A stretch of 64,000 nt of DNA from Perkinsus olseni (Eukaryota; Perkinsozoa; Perkinsida; Perkinsidae): the NCBI GenBank assembly GCA_013115135.1, contig JABANP010000018.1, positions 230,272 through 294,271 on the forward strand, given 5' to 3'. Position 1 is the first letter of the stretch; each line of letters opens with the position of its first letter. Positions 57,412 to 64,000 of this stretch are shown here, piece after piece. The position numbers and the translations under genes are program-made. Under the pieces are notes generated by a model. That model did not search any database. It worked only from the letters and a program-made list of their open reading frames with translations, and was not told the DNA's origin.

Positions 57412-59989
57412 TCACTTGGGAATCATATTCTCTGGTAGTTCCTGTGAGAACATAAAACCATCATCCATCCGGAGAGTTCCTTTCGTTGGTGTTATTACGT
57501 GAGGCAGTGAATGTCCGTCTAGTCGCATACGGACAAAGTGCATGGCCAACGCAAATTCGTTTATATCCAACTTCCCATCACGATCAACATCAGCTAAATT
57601 CCATATCTTGTGAAGAACTCCAGATGGGAGTTTACCTGAACGACGTTCATACGAAGCCACCCGAGAAGCACCGCCAACAACCCTTACTCTTCAGCATCTC
57701 CTGTTTAGCCTGAGCCCCGGTGATCTTTCCATCCGCCGGGTCCGGGCCGAGGGATTCGAATAACGTCATATACCTGATTCATAAACAGGGCAACGTAAGA
57801 TACTCAGGTGGGCAGCTTCGAAGCGTGACCGACTCTGATATGTCCGGGGGGCCTGATAGCCAACTTACAGCACCGAAGTCATCAGCCCAGGGAGAAGCTT
57901 CACCAGGCTGAAGAGATGATACGACAATCCTCACTGTGATCCGCAACATGAGTATGGTTACGTTTGCAATGCCTGCCTTGAAGATATCGGGCAATTCCAT
58001 TGCATCACGCTCTCTTGGTATCATCTTCAACAGTGCTGGTATGTCATTGGACAGTATCTCGTCTATGGGCTCTAGACTGCGAGCCTTCTTGATTTTACCT
58101 AAACGGCAGCCACAGTAGACCTATATTCCACTATTGGAACGACCAGCTGACGGTGATTAATATATACTACTGAAATCATAGTGTGACAACTCCTTTCGCA
58201 TGTAGTCTACTGAAGGGAAGTCCCCAATAGGGAGGTTGTACCTTATCACAGTACTCGATCCACGATGGGCAGCAGTAGCAGCAACAGTCGGTATCACTAC
58301 CTCTTGGACACTTGCTCGTAAACCTCATCCAGGTGTTCGATAAGCTCACGCTTTTTTGAGTTCTTCCCAAACATCGACGGCATCTCGTGTTTAATGTATG
58401 TCATTAGACAAGCATGGGTCTTCGCTAGCCTGAACCCTTCACATTAAATCACGATAATGCGATTGTGGTAGTTGTAGTTAGAGAAAATAACAGCTATTAG
58501 TAGTACCTCGCTCTTTTGATTAGATCATTAAGTTTCCTGAGAGCAGCCTCCTCCGGTAGTTTCGCTATGTCGGCGTATAGATCGGACTCCTCCTTTTCGA
58601 ACAGATTCCTCTGCTCATCATTATTGAGCTTCTCATCCCAGAATGACCCGATGAAAACTCTCGACGTCTGAGAGGGTAACGACGAATATAAAATACCCAG
58701 TGTTACACTCCAGCTACTACCTCGGGTGTATTTATGACTTTACCAAGAGACCACATGAGAGCACCATATACACGCATCAGCTGCTGAGTAGTGACCTGAC
58801 AGCAAGTGCTGGTAATAGCAGCAGCGGCAGCATTCATAATGCAAGTGGTCTTAGTGAGATGCAAGGCCTTCCAGCACATGATGAATGCAATATTACCATA
58901 TCACTCTTGTTGAGAACGATCCTTATCTTATTCTCGTTCTGACCACATGCTAGAATGCACCGACGGAACTCATCGGAAATATCCAACTTATGAGCATCAA
59001 ATAGGAGTAGTATCATATCAACTCTATCAGCAAACCAATTCACAACACCTGAAAACACGGAGGAATAATACCACCACGCTCGAGTCCATCATGCGCATGA
59101 ACAAGAGCAAGGTGGACAAACGCCTAGTTTACTACCCTCAAAATCATATCCTCGTTGTAGCCTCTGCTTCTCTCCCGACAAAATACCGGGTGTATCGATG
59201 AATGTTACACCCTGTAAAACTGGGGATCCTTCCATCCTGAGAGACGGGAGACCAGTAGACTCTTCATAATAGCGTAAACGCTCACAGCGAAGTCACATAC
59301 CGAGATTGAATATGAATAACCACCTCAGTATACTGCTAACTTACATAGAGGCTTCAAAACGGTTCATGAATCCATTGCCAAACTGGCTGAGCTGCGTGAA
59401 GGGCAATGTCCGATCCACCACCAGCGCATTGCCTGATACATCACCGATGATGTCTCTAGTAATGCTGTAATAAGCAGACAGTACCGGGTATAACATGATC
59501 TCCTCCCCCTGACTTGCTGCTATCCATAATACAACAGAATCTAGAAAGATTGACTTATCTTTGGGAATAGGGCTGCCACAGTCCGATTGAGCATTACTTG
59601 TCTGTAGTGGGCTCAGGTCCTATCCTCATACCGGGATAATCCCTCTCAAGGAGATGTCTGATGAAGGTTGTCTTACCAGTGGAATATCTGACAGGCGTGC
59701 TTGTAGTGTAGTGTGATAGGTGGTTTGAGCATGCCTACTGTCCAATAAGCATCACCATGGGTTTGGCAGTGAAGTCGGCTGGTGTGAGTGGAGCCGAGTA
59801 GAAGCGATGGAAACTGAGAATACGCTTGTGGCATGGTGTGTAGTGAGGTTTGGAGAAGTGTAAGTACTCATAGTATTCCTCTATGGGCAGTAACTTATCC
59901 CTGTAGATCTCCTGCAGCCCGTCTGAGATGTTACGGAAGGTCTCTGTTGTCTTTGCTCGCTCTGCATCAGCTTTCAACCAGCGCAGCAT
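57412..59989 (-). CDS. EHD-family membrane-remodelling ATPase
   Basis: EHD proteins are dynamin-like ATPases that tubulate endosomal membranes. Fourteen exons keep phase and give 565 residues (human EHD1: 534): 59739-59989, 59598-59687, 59514-59540, 59345-59464, 59136-59236, 58897-59048, 58721-58795, 58507-58667, 58301-58429, 58171-58241, 57962-58098, 57834-57907, 57688-57773, 57412-57635. The P-loop GQYSTGKTT spans the first junction. Others: [81 protein letters not shown] and NDIPALLK. The C-terminal EH domain has [35 protein letters not shown] (EF-hand loop) and EFALAMHFV. Exon 3 is only 27 nt. Introns are 49-108 nt. Confidence 0.87.
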
Positions 59990-60617
59990 ATTGATAATGA
60001 TGAGGAGATCAAATGGAAAAACGGATGAAAACGAAGTAACTACAGCGGTTTAGTGCCGAAAGATACGCTTCAGTTAAAGTAAGATGAGGATGGGTGGTGG
60101 TATAGATCAGTCGGGCGCGCGCTGAGTGGATGATTTGTTAAAGGGACGTAGAGTGGGTGACGGTACCGATCCAAGCAAGGGTGGTAGGGTCCAAGCAAAA
60201 AAATTTAGCCCGCCCAGCAAGTTTTTTTTCCAAGCAACATGGTGTTAAACCAAGCGACAGAGGCGATAATCCAAGCAACAGCGCACCGAGTTCGGGGTTA
60301 TGGTACGCAAGCGGAGAAAAGGTCCTGTTCTTAACACAACATGCAACGTACTTGGTTAAACGCATTATTAAAAACGGCATGACCTGCTGGATCACTAGTA
60401 GTGACTCACTACGGTAGATAGTTGATACTATCGACTTTACGAGGAAATAGAGTTTCGCTTCTCTCAGTTTTGGGAGTGCAGAAGGATAACACACGTCAAG
60501 TAACATACTCGTAATGTACTAAGTACTGTATAGAAAAAAAAGTCACAACTACGGTTGTTGAGCGCAAGGATGTATTAAAACTCATACACCCCCTCTGAGG
60601 AATCGGATTCGAGCACG
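59990..60617. promoter_or_regulatory. EHD upstream region / MULE 3' flank
   Basis: The spacer between the EHD start and the MULE stop. It holds a GGGCGCGCGC tract at 60113-60122, 124 bp upstream of the EHD ATG, and the periodic CCAAGCAA array at 60171-60278. It may combine the EHD promoter and the downstream end of the transposable element. Confidence 0.35.
60171..60278. repeat. Array of CCAAGCAA motifs every ~20 bp
   Basis: Six near-copies of an 8-mer start at 60171, 60191, about 60212 (CCCAGCAA), 60230, 60250 (CCAAGCGA) and 60271. Spacing is 18-21 bp, and the 10-13 bp between motifs are unrelated. All are in the same orientation. It could be a protein-binding array or subterminal repeats of the adjacent MULE. 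Confidence 0.7.
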
Positions 60618-63600
60618 TTACTTGCGGCGAATCTTGATACCGACAGTTTTGGCATCCCACCAAGATGGGGTGCGGATCTCGCGTTTCCCTGAGGAAGGGA
60701 TGTTCCAAAATTGAATGAAGAAACAGCATACTCACCAAGAACCACATCTGACGCTCCTTCCTTTGCAGGCTTCTCCACTTCTGAAGAGGAGGTCGTGGAG
60801 GGTGTTGCCACGGAACCATGAGTAGCTGAAGGGCAATGCTCGGCGTGGGATGTCACGAGCACGAGCAATCACCTGAGTCAACAATCTTCCTGTCGAGCGT
60901 AGTCTTTTTCGCCCTCTTCGGCTTCTCAGGCATCAACTGCGAGGGGCTAGAAGCAGCTGGAGTACCTGAGTGAAGTAGAATTTCAATGTGGGACTACTGC
61001 CTAAAAAACTCACTGCCTCGAGACGCCTGATGTACGTTCGCAACTACCGAGTGTGGAAACGACACCGGGTTGGAAGCAGCTGGAGTACCTGAGTGAAGTA
61101 GAATTTCAATGTGGGACTACTGCCTAAGAAACTCACTGCCTCGAGACGCCTGATGTACGTTCGCAACTACCGGGTTGGAAGCAGCTGGAGTACCTGAGTG
61201 AAGTAGAATTTCAATGTGGGACTACTGCCTAAGAAACTCACTGCCTCGAGACGCCTGATGTACGTTCGCAACTACCGAGTGTGGAAACGACACCGGGTTG
61301 GAAGCAGCTGGAGTACCTGAGTGAAGTAGAATTTCAATGTGGGACTACTGCCTAAAAAACTCACTGCCTCGAGACGCCTGATGTACGTTCGCAACTACCG
61401 AGTGTGGAAACGACACCGGGTTGGAAGCAGCTGGAGTACCTGAGTTACTACGGTTGATGGCCGAGATGCAGGATACAGACTGTAAGATAGAACTCTACTG
61501 AGTAGAGAGTTGAAATGAACACGGCCGAGTCAGATGAGGAGGCATTGATCGAAAGCTTACCTTGCGAAGTAGTCTGGCGTTGGCATCTAATGTCCGTGTC
61601 ATGCCGTCTTAGAGGACCTTGGCTTTTAGAAGGCCGACCAGGCCAGTTAACAGTTACCAAAGGGATAGAGGCGGAAGTACTCCCCTGGAGATCACCGTGG
61701 CCATGCGCAGCGATGTACTGATGGCTGCATAGTGTGAAAGACGCGTAAGAAGGACAAGAGCATAACCACATCGAACAAGAGCTCGGGTTGTCAGTCGTAT
61801 CCACGACCAAGAAGTTGAGAATGATCTCTCGCTCGAACGCTTGGAAGTCCTTGTACAAGCCGCTGATAGCTGTGGGATTGATGGCAACATCCAACCTCCG
61901 CCTGGCCTCAGCTCGGTCTCCTGCCGCCCTTTTAGAGCTGCTGACAACGTAAACTTTAAGGGGCTTGGTCACTCCAGGGAAGCTGACTAGGAACGGATGG
62001 CAAATGGTGACTCCCCGCGATCGAGCACTGTGCAGACGATCGCGGGCCTTGGCCTCTTGGATGGGTAGCAGGTGATCCAGACACGCCCTAGCCGCGCCAT
62101 CCACCCGTGCATGACTCCCAGTATCAACGTAGGTTGATAAAAAGCTACGAAGCTTATGCACATACCCTCTGTCACCGGTGATGCTTTTGCACCTAGCGAA
62201 GTCCAGAAAGGTACGGAGACGGCTGAAGACAGACTCCGCCAAATTGCTGGTAGAGCTGCTTGTACTGGGAGTGGTCAAGAGACACAATACCTCGACCGGG
62301 CATTGGCAGGAATGGATGAGACCAAAGTCTTCAACTCCTTGGAGCCAAGATAATTGCCAAAGTTTCATAGGCTGAAGACCATACCGTTCATAGATACCAT
62401 CCAAAGCGAGCTCCGCATACATTCGATACATACTGCCTCCAGCACACATTAGGAGCCAATCCAACCTTGAACGAACGAAGTTTTTATACGCACCTTTGTT
62501 TCCCTCAGAGGGAGCTGGTGCTCTATCCACTCGCTGCTTAGCATGGAAGTGACATCTTTGAGCGACAATGTTCGGGAAGCACATTTTCGTGCCCCGCACG
62601 ATGGCGGGGGCGGAGTCGCTTATGAGTCTAACTGCCAATACCGGCGACTTGTGGAAAGTCGTGGCCATCCTTCGAAAGACCTCAATCATATGACGGACAG
62701 CCTGCTTGTTCTCAGTGAGCGAGAGGCAAACCAATAAAGGACAAGCAGCGTTTCGTAGCTGTTTAGCGTTGGGATTTCCAATTCTCATAACCGAGAGAAT
62801 AATTACGCAAATGCTCCCACTGCGGAAGCTTCGGAAGTGACCATCAATGCAGATAGTCAGTCCGGCCGGTTTAAATACGTTGGTCGGTGGGCCCTTCATC
62901 AGAAACTGGGACGTAGGGTCAGTGGCGTTGAACAGACTGACGATTGCTCCTCTGGACGAAATAACGACAGAGCTCTTACGAGGCTTGTCCTCCCGCCTTT
63001 CGGTGCTGAGCTCATACCAATGCCCCAACAGGGGTGAGCTATGACGAGCATTCACTGGAGTACCTCGAAGCTGTTCAGCTATTTGCGATAAGTCCGTGGT
63101 AGTGAGCTTTTTGAAGTCCTGCAGCCGAACTTCTTCGAGCAGATCATCGAAAGTAGTTGCTCGTTGGCCGTCCCGCCTCAAGATATGCTTCCGATGGTTC
63201 TCAAGATACTGCTGTATCTTAGGAGGTGTATACAGATTGACGACGTCGTCCCAAGAGCGTCCGAAAATATCGCGCATCTACGGAAGAGGACGTCACACGG
63301 TTATTATTTGGTAATCGACGTGCGGTTGATTGAGAGCGTCTTACTTTTGCGAAAGCCTGCATTGGGGTTTTTTCCTTCAGTAACCCATTCACCTTGGCCT
63401 GCATATCTTGAGGTAATTTGATGTTACCAGTCGGCGTGTGAGTGATTGCCTCGCCACTGTGATCACGTTCGCTAATGAAGATATCAGCGAAGTGGGGCGG
63501 TCTGAATTCTACTTTCACCTGATACAGAAGGGATATGTCGAAGAAGTATGGATCGTATCATGACATAAAATGAAAATACAATCGGCAAAATAATCGACTT

Positions 63601-63862
63601 CGAAACCGGGAATCTATAGTACTTGTCTCTTGCAATCCTTGTGAGCCGCACATCTGTATACTCGCTGTTTAGTGCGGCCGCGACCACTCGTGTAGATGTT
63701 GGCCAGTTTGTAGCCCACGAGGTTCTCCACATCTGCCGTTAGAGTTGACGGCCAGAAATTATCTTTCCCTAGCCCCTTAGGGTCGTCAGCGTTAAGCCCA
63801 AATTGGTGAAAAGTTATTGTTCTCCAGAGAGGACCATATTTGACGGAGTTAACAGGGGCCAT
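60618..63862 (-). CDS. Mutator-like (MULE) transposase
   Basis: Ten exons keep phase and give 888 residues: 63623-63862, 63345-63518, 61561-63277, 61365-61439, 61242-61316, 61137-61193, 61014-61088, 60873-60965, 60736-60825, 60618-60688. The N-terminus carries an FLYWCH/FAR1-like zinc-binding piece (RVYRCAAHKDCKRQ). The large exon has the DDE-type MULE core: LTICIDGHF (first D), RLISDSAPAI (second D), CHFHAKQRVDR, and NLAESVFSRLRTF (candidate E). Then comes a SWIM zinc finger, WLCSCPSYASFTLCSHQYI (CxC...CxH). After four repeat exons the C-terminus is basic (PEKPKRAKKTTLDRKI) and ends IRTPSWWDAKTVGIKIRRK. The open core suggests a recently active element or a domesticated gene. Terminal inverted repeats are not seen in the window. 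If the third intron is not used, the frame stops at 61448. Confidence 0.82.
60950..61444 (-). repeat. Tandem repeat of an exon plus its intron (123-bp unit)
   Basis: Units start at 60950, 61073, 61178 and 61301, with a 21-bp partial unit at 61424; lengths are 123, 105, 123 and 123 bp. On the gene strand each unit is a 75-nt exon (encoding TPAASNPVSFPHSVVANVHQ plus ASRGS) and a 48-nt intron (GTGAGT...ACTCAG). The 105-bp unit lacks exactly 18 nt (six codons), so phase is kept. The units are nearly identical. Confidence 0.88.
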
Positions 63863-64000
63863 AAACGGAGGGGGGAACTCAAGGTACTATAAGACTGATA
63901 GTATTAATAATAATACCCTGAGAGTTTAAAGGTAGAACGGGCGCGCGCGGTCATGCGTAGAAAAATTTTCGGGCGAGCGACACCGCATGCTTGTATTCGC
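63863..64000. promoter_or_regulatory. Upstream flank of the MULE gene
   Basis: Contains a GCGCGCGCGG tract at 63941-63950, about 79 bp upstream of the ATG, and TGCTTG at 63988-63993, the inverted form of CAAGCA. The element end may lie beyond the window. Confidence 0.3.

Noticed and set aside
60171..60278. CRISPR-like array
   Set aside because: The repeated part is only 8 bp and the host is a eukaryote with spliced genes; no cas genes occur.
1..64000. rRNA genes or bacterial operons
   Set aside because: No conserved rRNA segments recognised; genes are monocistronic, intron-bearing and on alternating strands.

Overview
The window is nuclear DNA of a gene-dense unicellular eukaryote. Almost every recognisable gene is split by short GT-AG introns (mostly about 30-120 nt), there are no operons or Shine-Dalgarno sites, and introns and low-complexity exons are full of trinucleotide runs (CAT, CAG/CAA, TAG). 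The gene set (CRT-like and ENT transporters, flagellar-type CFAP97-like and EHD proteins, a MULE transposase) fits an alveolate protist. Perkinsus is my best guess; this is inference from style and gene content and was not checked by any search.

Layout. 1-255: 5' end of an unrecognised minus-strand gene. 820-1962: truncated, frameshifted copy of the first part of a POL5/MYBBP1A gene; the intact copy lies at 8568-11433. Between them, minus-strand exons of one or more coiled-coil genes can be chained (about 3.05-8.1 kb), and their introns are unusually rich in perfect hairpins. 11.7-13.8 kb: TPR-plus-SET-domain gene. 14.3-18.5 kb: protein with at least seven U1-like C2H2 zinc fingers. 19.0-22.9 kb: two tandem equilibrative nucleoside transporters. 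24.7-31.6 kb: a two-domain universal stress protein divergent from a ubiquitin hydrolase with a long Q/N/Y-rich N-terminus. 32.9-39.6 kb: CFAP97-like protein, ABC1/ADCK kinase, diphthamide synthase DPH6 with RidA-like tail. 40.1-51.9 kb: transporter block with two CRT-like genes (one frameshifted), a third ENT and two CAT-type amino acid permeases. 52.1-56.6 kb: unknown tail-anchored protein, small hypothetical gene and a CTR copper transporter with a large N-terminal domain. 57.4-60.0 kb: EHD ATPase, reconstructed as 14 exons. 60.6-63.9 kb: Mutator-like (MULE) transposase, reconstructed as 10 exons, four of which are tandem copies of one 75-nt exon plus its 48-nt intron.

How it works together. 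Nothing suggests one pathway. The clear themes are solute transport (eight transporter genes of four families, mostly as paralogue pairs), ribosome biogenesis and translation-factor modification (POL5, DPH6), ubiquitin and chromatin regulation (USP, SET), and membrane remodelling (EHD). Several otherwise conserved reading frames are broken by single-base +1 shifts. Some may be assembly errors, others real pseudogenisation. Intron positions were inferred by keeping phase and family similarity and have not been confirmed with transcripts.
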